Below are positions 49,000-57,257 of a DNA stretch of 64,000 nucleotides, in pieces. Every line of letters starts with the position of its first letter. Positions within the stretch are counted from its first letter, which is position 1. The position numbers and the translations under genes are program-made. Under the pieces are notes generated by a model. The model saw only the letters and a program-made list of their open reading frames with translations. It had not been told where the DNA came from and did no database searches. Source of the DNA: Gammaproteobacteria bacterium (GTDB lineage: Bacteria; Pseudomonadota; Gammaproteobacteria; GRL18); contig JALWRI010000100.1 in the NCBI GenBank assembly GCA_026994225.1, positions 1 through 64,000 of the forward strand, given 5' to 3'.

Positions 49000-49899
49000 A
49001 TGCAAGCTATTATAGACAAAGCCAGCCAAATAATTTTGGGCAAAGAACTACAAGTAAAACTAGCCTTAACCTGCTTACTTGCTCGGGGACACTTGTTAAT
49101 TGAAGATTTGCCTGGGATGGGAAAAACAACCTTGGCACATTTTTTAGCAGCTGCCTTTGGATTGCGTTTTGCACGTATTCAATTTACCAGTGACTTACTG
49201 CCTGCCGATATTTTAGGTATCTCCATTTATGAAAAAAAAGATACCACAGATGGTCAATTTATCTTTCATCATGGCCCTATTTTTAACCAATTACTACTTG
49301 CTGATGAGATTAATCGTAGCAGTCCTAAAACACAAAGTGCTTTACTTGAAGCGATGGAAGAACATCAAGTGAGTGTTGATGGAGAAACCCGTGCATTACC
49401 TGAACCTTTTTTTGTTATTGCCACACAAAATCCACAGCATCACTTAGGTACTTTTCCCCTTCCTGAATCACAATTAGATCGCTTTTTATTTTGCATCAAT
49501 ATGGATTACCCTAATCCTGATGCTGAACGTTTATTATTACAAGGTGAAGATCGCAAAATTCTAATTGAAAATCTTGGCACATTAATGAACCATCAACAAT
49601 TATTACACAGTCAACAACTGATTGATGAAATACATGCTTCTGATGCACTCATTGATTATATTCAGGCCTTATTAGCGTTTAGCCGAAATTCAGGAGAGTT
49701 TATTCATGGTTTATCTCCTCGTGCTGGATTAGGGCTGCTACGTGCTGCAAGAGCCTTTGCCTATCTAAGTGGACGTAAAATGGTATTACCTGAAGATGTA
49801 CAAGCAGTATTAGCCGCAGTGGTTAACCATCGCTTACAACATGCTACAGAATCTAATACCGCACCGTCTGATATTTTGCTACAAGTAGCAATACCGTAA
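49000..49899 (+). CDS. MoxR-type AAA+ ATPase
   Basis: AAA+ ATPase of the MoxR family, usually a chaperone for metal or cofactor insertion or complex maturation. Walker A EDLPGMGKTTLAHFLAAAF, pore/IQFTSDLLPADILG, Walker B LLLADEINRSSPKTQSALLEAMEE, sensor 1 FVIATQNPQHHLGTFPLPESQLDRF and the C-terminal GLSPRAGLGLLRAARAFAYLSGR sensor-2 region. 299 residues. AAGG SD seven bases before the ATG. Its stop overlaps the DUF58 start by one base. The client is unknown. Confidence 0.93.
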   Translation: MQAIIDKASQIILGKELQVKLALTCLLARGHLLIEDLPGMGKTTLAHFLAAAFGLRFARIQFTSDLLPADILGISIYEKKDTTDGQFIFHHGPIFNQLLLADEINRSSPKTQSALLEAMEEHQVSVDGETRALPEPFFVIATQNPQHHLGTFPLPESQLDRFLFCINMDYPNPDAERLLLQGEDRKILIENLGTLMNHQQLLHSQQLIDEIHASDALIDYIQALLAFSRNSGEFIHGLSPRAGLGLLRAARAFAYLSGRKMVLPEDVQAVLAAVVNHRLQHATESNTAPSDILLQVAIP

Positions 49900-50837
49900 T
49901 GACAATCAAAATACCGAGCATAAAAGCATGGTTTTTATCTCGTATTCCTGTACAAAGCAGATTAACTTTAAATCGTCATACCGTTTATATTCTACCAACC
50001 CAAGAGGGAATTATCTTTGCTGCGATATTATTATTAATGCTCGCTGGAGCAATTAATTATAATAATAGTTTATTATTTATCAGTACTTTTTTCTTTATTA
50101 GTATTGCTATCTATTCTATGTATCAAACACAACAAAATTTACTAAATATTCAGGTATCAAAAGGAAATTGCCAACCTGTCCATGCAGGAAATAATGCCTT
50201 GTTTCCATTGCAATTAAAACAAACACAACAAGATTGTAAATATAGTATTGCCTTATCACTCCAGCAAACTACGCACATAACAGACATACCCTTTGAACAC
50301 AGCATAACCATTACTTTACCTTATCCTGCTGAAAAACGGGGTTACTTATCCTTACCTAAAGTCACTATAAGTAGCAATTACCCCCTTGGTCTTTTTCGAG
50401 CGTGGTCGTATATTTATTTGGATCAAAGCTGTTTGGTTTATCCTGCCCCAAATAAACATTATGCCGTAACCCATCATGATCTGAGTCATACCACTGAAGG
50501 ACTTGCCGGCTTAGAAGCGGGGAGTGATGAATTTGCTACTTTAAGAACATATCAATTAGGAGATAACTTACACCATGTACATTGGAAATCCGTAGCAAAA
50601 CAACAAAAAATGTTTACTAAACAATATTATAATACTCAATCTAAACAAATTTGGATTAACTGGAATTCTTACCCTAATTTAAGTATAGAAGAAAAACTCT
50701 CAGCAATGACTGCGGCATTACTTTATGCAGAACAACATGGCTTACAATATGGGTTACAACTTCCCAACAAGACAATAATGATTAATCAAGGATTCTCTCA
50801 TCTACATGCTTGCTTAAAGGTTTTGGCACTGTATTAA
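49899..50837 (+). CDS. DUF58 family protein
   Basis: Partner of MoxR in the common MoxR-DUF58 pair. Two N-terminal membrane helices (GIIFAAILLLMLAGAINYN, SLLFISTFFFISIAIYSM), an extracytoplasmic beta region, and the DUF58 core EFATLRTYQLGDNLHHVHWKSVAKQQKMFTKQYY followed by a vWA-like segment. 312 residues. The transglutaminase-like membrane protein that often completes this operon is missing; a promoter for an sRNA starts 20 bases after the stop. Confidence 0.9.
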   Translation: MTIKIPSIKAWFLSRIPVQSRLTLNRHTVYILPTQEGIIFAAILLLMLAGAINYNNSLLFISTFFFISIAIYSMYQTQQNLLNIQVSKGNCQPVHAGNNALFPLQLKQTQQDCKYSIALSLQQTTHITDIPFEHSITITLPYPAEKRGYLSLPKVTISSNYPLGLFRAWSYIYLDQSCLVYPAPNKHYAVTHHDLSHTTEGLAGLEAGSDEFATLRTYQLGDNLHHVHWKSVAKQQKMFTKQYYNTQSKQIWINWNSYPNLSIEEKLSAMTAALLYAEQHGLQYGLQLPNKTIMINQGFSHLHACLKVLALY

Positions 50838-50857
50838 TCCTCATCCTCGAAAAAAAG

Positions 50858-50886
50858 TTGACATTATAAGAATATTCTAATATAAT
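50858..50886 (+). promoter_or_regulatory. Consensus sigma-70 promoter
   Basis: TTGACA at 50858-50863, 17-base spacer, TATAAT at 50881-50886: an exact consensus in both boxes with the ideal spacing, the best promoter in the window. It faces a terminator about 55 bases downstream rather than a gene. Expected start about 50893. Confidence 0.85.
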
Positions 50887-50892
50887 TATTCC

Positions 50893-50972
50893 ATCTTGTT
50901 CAGAGATGAAAAAAACTTCCTCCTTTGGATTTTATCCAACGCAGTTGATCCCCTTATCAACTGCGTTCTTTT
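50893..50972 (+). ncRNA. Candidate small RNA with anti-SD tract
   Basis: An approximately 80-base transcript framed by the consensus promoter and a strong terminator. From 5' to 3': an unpaired leader, an A-run (50909-50915), the tract CTTCCTCCTTT (50916-50926) complementary to Shine-Dalgarno sequences, a small stem-loop TTGGAT/ATCCAA (50925-50930 / 50934-50939), and the terminator hairpin. This layout (exposed CCUCC seed plus terminator with U-tail) is typical of Hfq-type trans-acting sRNAs, though none is recognised. A 32-codon frame from the ATG at 50906 exists but crosses the terminator and lacks a good SD. Function and expression are inferred from sequence only. Confidence 0.65.
50938..50972 (+). 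terminator. Rho-independent terminator of the candidate sRNA
   Basis: Perfect 12-bp stem AACGCAGTTGAT / ATCAACTGCGTT (50938-50949 / 50956-50967) with a 6-base loop, followed by CTTTT. It would terminate the candidate sRNA, or moxR-DUF58 read-through. Confidence 0.85.
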
Positions 50973-51127
50973 ATACTTTTGACAAAAAATCACTCCTATT
51001 TTAGGCAAAAATCTGACAACGTTATCAGAATTTTCCTACATCATAGCAAGCAGCATTTTTTTATACTATTTCTCAGTCAAACAGCATCGCTTTGACATTT
51101 TTATTATTTATTTTAGGAGCTATTATT

Positions 51128-51400
51128 ATGAAAAAATCATTAATTACTTTATTCACAGCTTGTGCTTTATTTTTTTCAGTTACATTATTTGCAACACCTG
51201 TTGATATTAATAATGCCGATGCCACAATGCTCGCACAAGTTATGAAAGGGGTGGGCAAGAAAAAGGCAAATGCTATTATCGCCTATCGTGAACAACATGG
51301 AGGATTTATTAGTATCGAAGAACTCACTAATGTAAAAGGTATTGGTGCTAAAACACTACAACGGAATATAGATAATCTCACCATCAATACGAATAAATAG
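51128..51400 (+). CDS. ComEA-like helix-hairpin-helix protein
   Basis: Short secreted DNA-binding protein of the ComEA type, which helps draw DNA into the periplasm. Signal peptide MKKSLITLFTACALFFSVTLFA, then a double helix-hairpin-helix: VDINNADATMLAQVMKGVGKKKANAIIAYRE and GFISIEELTNVKGIGAKTLQRN. 90 residues. TAGGAGC lies upstream of the ATG at 51128. Together with pilBCD it could support natural transformation. Confidence 0.9.
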   Translation: MKKSLITLFTACALFFSVTLFATPVDINNADATMLAQVMKGVGKKKANAIIAYREQHGGFISIEELTNVKGIGAKTLQRNIDNLTINTNK

Positions 51401-51449
51401 TCTTGATTAAAACTAACACCACCTGCCTTTTATCTAAAGACATTGAAAA

Positions 51450-51469
51450 CCTCGTCCTTTAGGGCGAGG
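51450..51469 (+). repeat. Orphan IS200/IS605-type end hairpin
   Basis: 8-bp stem CCTCGTCC / GGGCGAGG with one G-T pair and a TTTA loop, within GAAAACCTCG...GAGGATC. Design matches right ends of tnpB elements, but no transposon gene is adjacent (comEA ends at 51400, apaH starts at 51596). Confidence 0.6.
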
Positions 51470-51595
51470 ATCTAAAAACAAAAGCCCATTGCGTGAATAC
51501 GCCTATTTCTAGCAGAAAGAATATCTCGAAGTTCTGTTTTGTCTATAGCTTTGCTAAAATAGCTTTTTTGCTCTCATCTACAAGGAAAATACTGC

Positions 51596-52441
51596 ATGGC
51601 TGTTTATGCTATAGGCGATATTCAAGGTTGTTATACTGCCTTAATGCAATTACTAGAAAAAATCAATTTTCATCCTCATAAAGATACACTCTGGTTTGCA
51701 GGGGATTTAGTAAATAGAGGGTCTCAATCGTTAGAAGTATTACGCTTTGTAAAAAATTTGGGAGATAATGCTATTACCGTATTAGGGAACCATGATCTAC
51801 ATTTACTCGCACAATCTCAGGGATTAGAGAAAAAATTTAGTCATACCTTACAAACAATACTCGATGCACCCGATAAACAAGAATTATTAGACTGGTTACG
51901 TCATCGTCCTTTTATACATCATGATAAAAAACTCAATTATGTCATGGTACATGCCGGATTACCGAAACAATGGGATCTGCATACTGCAAAAATATGTGCT
52001 AAGGAATTACAACATATTCTGCGTGATAATACCTTATATCTCCAATTTTTAGCTAATATGTATGGTGATACCCCTGTATTATGGGATAAAAAACTATCTT
52101 CTTGGGATCGTTTACGCTTTATTAGTAATAGTTTTACTCGTATGCGTTATTGTGATAAAAATGGCACTTTAGAATTTAAAAATAATGGAGCGGTTGGCAC
52201 TCAACCTAAAGAATATATACCCTGGTATAATGTACCTAAACGTGAAACAGCTCATCTTCGTATTGTTTTTGGGCATTGGTCTACATTGCGTGGAAAAACA
52301 GATAATCCCTATGTCTATGCACTCGATACAGGATGTTTATGGGGGGGGACACTCACCGCTATGCGCCTTGATAATAACGAACAGACACGTATACATATAA
52401 CGTGTCCAACACAACAAAAAATTCCTAAACAAAAAAAATAA
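51596..52441 (+). CDS. apaH: Diadenosine tetraphosphatase ApaH
   Basis: Symmetrical Ap4A hydrolase of the calcineurin-like metallophosphatase fold. MAVYAIGDIQGCYTALMQLLEKINF with metal ligands, WFAGDLVNRGSQSLEVLRF, VLGNHDLHLL, VHAGLPKQWDL and FGHWSTLRGKT ... LDTGCLWGGTLTAMRLD. 281 residues. AAGGAA precedes the ATG at 51596. Ends 2 bases before the convergent tetR stop. Confidence 0.95.
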   Translation: MAVYAIGDIQGCYTALMQLLEKINFHPHKDTLWFAGDLVNRGSQSLEVLRFVKNLGDNAITVLGNHDLHLLAQSQGLEKKFSHTLQTILDAPDKQELLDWLRHRPFIHHDKKLNYVMVHAGLPKQWDLHTAKICAKELQHILRDNTLYLQFLANMYGDTPVLWDKKLSSWDRLRFISNSFTRMRYCDKNGTLEFKNNGAVGTQPKEYIPWYNVPKRETAHLRIVFGHWSTLRGKTDNPYVYALDTGCLWGGTLTAMRLDNNEQTRIHITCPTQQKIPKQKK

Positions 52442-52442
52442 A

Positions 52443-53009
52443 CTACACTTTATCTAACCAGGCTAATAAATCACAAATTTCATGTTGTAAAAATTCTTTA
52501 TTCCTATAAACATTTGCCAATAAGCTAATACCTTGTATTTTTGCTAAAAATCGCATCGCCATAATGGAAGATTTATCGGCATAATCCAATGCCTTAAACT
52601 GTTTTTCCAACCATTTAAGAACAACATCCAGTAGTTCAGTTGCTTCTGAGTATAAGGAGGATTGTTCTTTACTTAACTCTGAAATTAAAGTACCTTGAGG
52701 ACAGCCATAATGTACTAGATTATCTTCTTGTGATTGGATAAAATACCCTAAATGCTTCATTCTCTCTTTCGGATCAGTAAACTCTTCATCCCAGGATGCT
52801 AACATAGACTGTAATTGCTGATAACGCATTTGAATTACAGCACGTAAAATATCATCTTTCGTTTTAAAATAATAATAAAAATTTCCCCGATTTAATGATG
52901 AAGCTGCCGCAATTTCGGTAAAAGACGTTTGTTGATACCCTTGCTGATAAAATAATTTATCTGCTGCTTCTATAATCCTACGACGTTTTATTTCTCCTCG
53001 TAAACGCAT
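52443..53009 (-). CDS. TetR/AcrR-family transcriptional regulator
   Basis: N-terminal helix-turn-helix RRRIIEAADKLFYQQGYQQTSFTEIAAASSLNRGNFYYYFKTKDDIL, typical for the family, then a ligand-binding helical domain in which GCPQGTLISELSKE resembles the subfamily of small-molecule repressors. 188 residues from the ATG at 53009; a TTG at 53018 would add three. It lies 80 bases downstream of the DsrE2 gene on the same strand, so it may regulate that gene, but no operator was identified. Confidence 0.9.
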   Translation of the reverse strand: MRLRGEIKRRRIIEAADKLFYQQGYQQTSFTEIAAASSLNRGNFYYYFKTKDDILRAVIQMRYQQLQSMLASWDEEFTDPKERMKHLGYFIQSQEDNLVHYGCPQGTLISELSKEQSSLYSEATELLDVVLKWLEKQFKALDYADKSSIMAMRFLAKIQGISLLANVYRNKEFLQHEICDLLAWLDKV

Positions 53010-53041
53010 AATAACCAAATATTAACCATCTCTCACAACAC

Positions 53042-53074
53042 AAAAGCTATACCTGATTAACAGATATAGCCTTT
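53042..53074 (-). terminator. Hairpin between dsrE2-like gene and tetR
   Basis: About 14-bp stem with two wobble pairs (53042-53055 / 53061-53074), 5-base loop, followed on the minus strand by TTTTGTG. It lies 15 bases past the dsrE2-like stop and would terminate or attenuate before tetR. Confidence 0.6.
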
Positions 53075-53088
53075 GTTAGTATCACTTA

Positions 53089-53601
53089 CTAAATATATAA
53101 TGACTGTGTTGCTGTACTCGATTCATCAAAATACGTAGCTGCCCCGACAAAATCTACCCCATCAATAAACTCATCCTGATTAAAGCCAAATAACTCTACA
53201 GTCATCTGACAAGCTAACATTTTAACTTCTGCCTCTTTACATAGATCACGTAATTCATCAATGGTTGCCACGCCACAATTTTTTATTGTCTTTTTCATCA
53301 TAGAGGTAGCAAAATCATCCATAAAAGGGACACTCCACATCAAATTAGGCACTTTAGGACCAAAATCTACTTTTTGTAACCATTTAGGTCCAAATGGCAT
53401 CTTCATAGGCATACCAGGATTACCCATTGGGGTTACTTTTAATGATGAAGTATCTTTTAATAATAACTTTAAACCATAAAAGGTAAAGAATACACATACT
53501 TCCATACCTAATGCTGCTGCTGTACTGGCTAAAATAAAAGGAGGATACGCCCAATCTAATGTACCCTTTGTTGCAATAATAGTTAATTTAGGATCTGCCA
53601 T
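53089..53601 (-). CDS. DsrE2-type sulfur-trafficking family protein
   Basis: Member of the DsrE/DsrF/DsrH-like group of the DsrE2 type. LTIIATKGTLDWAYPPFILASTAAALGMEVCVFFTFYGLKLL opens the domain; Cys-containing segments include NCGVATIDELRDLCKEAEVKMLACQMTVELFG, with the conserved Cys in MLACQMT. Some DsrE2 homologues are peroxiredoxin-like sulfane-sulfur carriers in sulfur oxidisers. A GGGGAA SD precedes the ATG at 53601. 170 residues. Neighbour TetR gene downstream. Rhodanese and TusA genes that often accompany it are absent from this window. Confidence 0.88.
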   Translation of the reverse strand: MADPKLTIIATKGTLDWAYPPFILASTAAALGMEVCVFFTFYGLKLLLKDTSSLKVTPMGNPGMPMKMPFGPKWLQKVDFGPKVPNLMWSVPFMDDFATSMMKKTIKNCGVATIDELRDLCKEAEVKMLACQMTVELFGFNQDEFIDGVDFVGAATYFDESSTATQSLYI

Positions 53602-53772
53602 TCGTATTTCCCCTGCTATGTGACTATAAATGATGATATTTCTGACTCAAAAATCAAAGTACAGAAAATATTTATTTCATGGCGACCACTTTAATACATA
53701 CGTATGACTTAATCAACCTTCAAGCAAAAATAATTTGCAATTTAATTTAAAATATGCTAATACATTAATATG

Positions 53773-54564
53773 TTAGTATATTATCTTATTGTTTTTTATT
53801 GAAAAGATATACATCCCTACCCCTAATAATATCATAGGTAATGATAACAACATGCCCATAGTCAACCAATTAAAAGCAATATAACTGAGATGCGCATCGG
53901 GCTGTCGAAAAAATTCAATAATAAACCGGAAACTACCATAAAATATTAAAAATAGGGATGAAATAGCCATCACAGGACGAGATTTTTGTGAATATATCCA
54001 TAAAATAATGAATAATACTCCCCCTTCCAAAACAAGTTCATATAGCATTGAAGGGTGTCGTGCTAACTGTAACGGATCAGTAGGAAATATCATAGCCCAC
54101 GCTACATCAGTAGGTCTACCCCATAGTTCTGCATTAATAAAATTACCTAGCCGACCGGCTGCAAGTCCGAGAGGTACTAACGGTGCAATAAAATCAGTTA
54201 CCATAAAAAAACTACGTTGCGTTTTACGGGCATACCACCACATCGCAAATAATACGCCGAGTAACCCACCATGAAAGGACATCCCTCCCTTCCATACCTG
54301 AAATAAAATAATTGGATTATCTAAAAAATGCCCAAAGTTATAAAATAAAATATATCCTATCCGTCCCCCTAATACGACACCTAATGCAGCATAAAAAATC
54401 AAATCTTCAATTTCTTCTATACCCCATTGTGATGAACGTTTGGCACGTATTCTCCCTAAAAACCATGCCATAAAAAATCCAACCAAATACATAATGCCAT
54501 ACCAATGTATTTTTAATGAACCAATACTCACTGCAACCGGATCAATAGAAGGATACTGCAACAT
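53773..54564 (-). CDS. lgt: Prolipoprotein diacylglyceryl transferase
   Basis: Membrane enzyme that attaches diacylglycerol to the lipobox cysteine of prolipoproteins. [34 protein letters not shown] with the H-bonding region, [17 protein letters not shown], and the Lgt signature [21 protein letters not shown] are intact. 263 residues, about seven membrane helices. Divergent from the DUF3530-like gene. Confidence 0.96.
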   Translation of the reverse strand: MLQYPSIDPVAVSIGSLKIHWYGIMYLVGFFMAWFLGRIRAKRSSQWGIEEIEDLIFYAALGVVLGGRIGYILFYNFGHFLDNPIILFQVWKGGMSFHGGLLGVLFAMWWYARKTQRSFFMVTDFIAPLVPLGLAAGRLGNFINAELWGRPTDVAWAMIFPTDPLQLARHPSMLYELVLEGGVLFIILWIYSQKSRPVMAISSLFLIFYGSFRFIIEFFRQPDAHLSYIAFNWLTMGMLLSLPMILLGVGMYIFSIKNNKIIY

Positions 54565-54667
54565 ATATTTTTACTCTATTATTATGAAAAAATGTTATTT
54601 TACTCATTTTTATAAAATAATTAAACTTATTCTAGGGTTAACTAGAATCCAATACAGGCTTATTCTT

Positions 54668-55501
54668 ATGTATCATCAATTTTTATCCTTCTATGCTAAA
54701 ACTTCTTTTTTCTTCCTTATGTTATTTTCCTTACATACTATTCCTCTTTTTGCCAGTAATATCAAACAAGAAAAATATTGGCAAACACAACTTGAAAGCA
54801 GTTTGTTAATTGGAGATAGCATTATTTTAGATACCGGTGCACCCGATAAGGTATTTGCTATCTATACGGAGCAACATACAGATACTAGCAAAGGTGCAGT
54901 CATTCTTCTACACGGTATGAATACTCATCCTGATTGGTCACAAGTTATTCATCCACTGCGGGTAGAGCTTCCAGCCTATGGATGGAGTACCTTATCCATA
55001 CAAATGCCTATTATTAAGGATAAAAATATTCTTAATAAAGATATTACTGAAAAACAATATCAAAATGTAATGGATGAGGCAATTCCTCGTATTAGAGAAG
55101 GGATCAATTATCTAAATGTAAAAAAAAATATTATCTTATTAGGGCATAACCTCGGTGCTAATATGGCATTATATTATTTAAATAAAGCACCTACCCCCGT
55201 TATAAAAGGAGTTATTGGTATCAGTATGAGTGTTGGTAGAAGAAAAAAATCAGCATATTATCTACCTACTTTGCTAAAAAAACTCACTTTACCCATTTTC
55301 GATATTTATGGGGCAAAAGATCGACTAGATGTAAGAAATACATATATACTCCGTTATCGTGCAGCAAAATTAGCTAAAAATACTACTTATAGACAAGATA
55401 AAATCTTTGCAGCGGATCATTTTTTTAGCACTCAAACAACAACCTTAGTACGCAGAATACGTGGCTGGCTAGATAAACTCTATTTACAACAATTACAGTA
55501 A
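54668..55501 (+). CDS. DUF3530-like alpha/beta hydrolase
   Basis: Probable periplasmic or membrane-attached alpha/beta-hydrolase-fold protein. Hydrophobic signal KTSFFFLMLFSLHTIPLFA at the N-terminus, then GAVILLHGMNTHPDW (oxyanion region), LLGHNLGANMALYYL where the nucleophile position reads H-N-L rather than H-S-L, and FDIYGAKDRLDV and AADHFF near the acid/His positions. The nucleophile Ser is therefore missing in the canonical elbow, so enzymatic activity is doubtful. ATG at 54668 has a CAGG SD and follows an open frame extending upstream into lgt; the short start is preferred. 277 residues. Confidence 0.75.
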   Translation: MYHQFLSFYAKTSFFFLMLFSLHTIPLFASNIKQEKYWQTQLESSLLIGDSIILDTGAPDKVFAIYTEQHTDTSKGAVILLHGMNTHPDWSQVIHPLRVELPAYGWSTLSIQMPIIKDKNILNKDITEKQYQNVMDEAIPRIREGINYLNVKKNIILLGHNLGANMALYYLNKAPTPVIKGVIGISMSVGRRKKSAYYLPTLLKKLTLPIFDIYGAKDRLDVRNTYILRYRAAKLAKNTTYRQDKIFAADHFFSTQTTTLVRRIRGWLDKLYLQQLQ

Positions 55502-55555
55502 AGCGCATAATAAGCGTTTTTATTCAGATAACTATCGTTTGCAGGAATATTATCC

Positions 55556-56014
55556 ATGATACCCGTGTTGATTTTATTGCACCTTTTATCCGCTGTAATT
55601 TGGGTTGGAGGAATGTTTTTTGCCTATATCATATTACGTCCTGTGGCTGCAGCACATCTTGAACCGCCAATACGCTTGCAATTATGGGTTGGTAATTTTC
55701 AACGCTTCTTTTTTTGGGTTTGGATCGCTATTATTATTCTTATCAGTAGTGGTTATTGGATGATAACATTGTATGGAGGCATGGCAGCAATAGGTAAACA
55801 TATCCATATTATGCAAGCACTTGCTTGGCTAATGATTGCTATTTATATGTATGTTTATTTTCAGCCTTATCGCCATTTACGTATTGCTGTAGATGCTCAA
55901 AATTATCCTGAAGGAGCAATACAACTCGCTAAAATACGTCAAGCTATTGCTATCAATTTAACTCTCGGTATTGTTATTATTGCTGTTGCAAGTGTTGGAC
56001 GCTATCTACTCTAA
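55556..56014 (+). CDS. CopD-like membrane protein
   Basis: Four-helix membrane protein of the CopD/DUF2269-like type: LHLLSAVIWVGGMFFAYIILRP, FFFWVWIAIIILISSGYW, IHIMQALAWLMIAIYMYVYF and INLTLGIVIIAVASVGRYLL. His residues are in the first (LHLL) and third helices (HIHIM), as expected for haem or copper contacts. 152 residues. GCAGGAA upstream of the ATG. Function unproven. 54 bases from the hydrolase gene. Confidence 0.75.
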   Translation: MIPVLILLHLLSAVIWVGGMFFAYIILRPVAAAHLEPPIRLQLWVGNFQRFFFWVWIAIIILISSGYWMITLYGGMAAIGKHIHIMQALAWLMIAIYMYVYFQPYRHLRIAVDAQNYPEGAIQLAKIRQAIAINLTLGIVIIAVASVGRYLL

Positions 56015-56044
56015 TCACCAGGTCAACAATATCACAGGGTAACT

Positions 56045-56206
56045 ATGTCCTATCAGGAGGCAATACCCCACTATTTGCAACAAGCACAGATTACCTATCG
56101 GGTTGTAAATCAAGTTACGAAGAAACATCAAGTTCAACGAGAGATAGATACCGCCTTATCACATCAAAAAATACTTCAAGAATGTCTTTTACAAAACATT
56201 CAATAG
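56045..56206 (+). CDS. Small hypothetical protein (53 aa)
   Basis: Unrecognised small protein: MSYQEAIPHYLQQAQITYRV then helical, Gln-rich sequence without a signal peptide or membrane helix. AGGG lies five bases before the ATG at 56045, 30 bases past the CopD-like gene, so co-expression is likely. Codon use looks like its neighbours. Coding status rests on the good SD and the helical amino acid pattern. Confidence 0.5.
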   Translation: MSYQEAIPHYLQQAQITYRVVNQVTKKHQVQREIDTALSHQKILQECLLQNIQ

Positions 56207-56225
56207 TTACCTTCTAGCACGCTTG

Positions 56226-57188
56226 TTATATCTTCCAGTTTTGTTCTATATAGCCGGGATAATTGATAAATATTTTTTCTGCCTCCTGGCTATCACAATA
56301 TTTCTTTCCTGCAGCACTATTATGACAACGTAACTGCAAGACTATCCTAGCCCCTTTTTTCTCATTTACCCGTACAATAGATGCTGCAATCTGTTTTTGC
56401 TTATTCACCGATTGGGTTAATAAGACGGTAGGTAAGTCAATTTCTAATGCTGTTAGCCTTGCTTTGCGAAGATACTTTCTGGATAAATTCCACATTTGCC
56501 GACATTCTAACGCATCTCCACAACGTAACACGACCATTTCTTCGTCTTGTGTACTCTTTTTTAACGTATCACGTATCTTTAAATACATAAAATTTTCAAT
56601 TTCTTGATAATGCTTTGCCTTTGTCCGCTTTCTTTGCTCTGTCCAGGTTTTTAACGATTTACGAGTATTATCTAATTGTTTTTTTACTGATTGCAAATCA
56701 TGGCTAATCCCTGCTGGTATGGCTTTACCTAAACGTTCAAAATTGGCAGCTTTTGCTACTAATTGTCTAAATTGAGTACGTAATTTAGCCTGTTTCTTTT
56801 CTACCGCAGCCATTTTTGCCTTCATAATAGTTAATTTTGAATTTAAAAGATGTAACAAATCATCAATAGTTAAATAGGTTTTTAATAATGTTCTATCCTT
56901 TTCTGCCTGACGATGGCGACGTTTTTCCTCTATTGCTAATTTTTTAGCTAATTTTCGTTCCATTGCTAATTGTTCAGCCGTTTTCGCTGCTTTTTTAATT
57001 TTCAGCGTAACCCCTCTTTTACTCTTAAAATAGATTTCTTGTTTACTGTATTCAGGAGGTATTCTATCACCACATTCTCTGACATTTTGCTTATTAATCC
57101 AACATTTTATACCATAACTCCAAACACTTGAGTATCCTGACAAGAATACAAAAAAACCTATTATTGCTATTAAAATTATTCTTCTCAT
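56226..57188 (-). CDS. Secreted DUF4124-like coiled-coil protein
   Basis: Signal/anchor RRIILIAIIGFFVFLSGYSSVWS, then a DUF4124-type motif (GIKCWINKQNVRECGDRIPPEYSKQ), then about 140 residues of Lys/Arg/Ala-rich helix (coiled-coil likely) and a C-terminal globular part with the cysteines RCGDALECRQMW and LRCHNSAAGKKYCDSQEA. Four cysteines suggest disulfides in the periplasm. 320 residues. Not recognised beyond this; probably envelope-associated. Convergent with the preceding genes. Confidence 0.75.
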   Translation of the reverse strand: MRRIILIAIIGFFVFLSGYSSVWSYGIKCWINKQNVRECGDRIPPEYSKQEIYFKSKRGVTLKIKKAAKTAEQLAMERKLAKKLAIEEKRRHRQAEKDRTLLKTYLTIDDLLHLLNSKLTIMKAKMAAVEKKQAKLRTQFRQLVAKAANFERLGKAIPAGISHDLQSVKKQLDNTRKSLKTWTEQRKRTKAKHYQEIENFMYLKIRDTLKKSTQDEEMVVLRCGDALECRQMWNLSRKYLRKARLTALEIDLPTVLLTQSVNKQKQIAASIVRVNEKKGARIVLQLRCHNSAAGKKYCDSQEAEKIFINYPGYIEQNWKI

Positions 57189-57257
57189 AGTATATTTAGT
57201 CCCTATTATTCAGGTATTTTTATATTTTTTCTGTACTCTACCTTATATTTTCATTCT

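Noticed and set aside
50906-51004. 32-codon ORF (MKKTSSFGFYPTQL...) inside the sRNA candidate
   Set aside because: It runs across the strong terminator hairpin and has only a poor SD; the promoter-terminator framing fits a non-coding RNA better.
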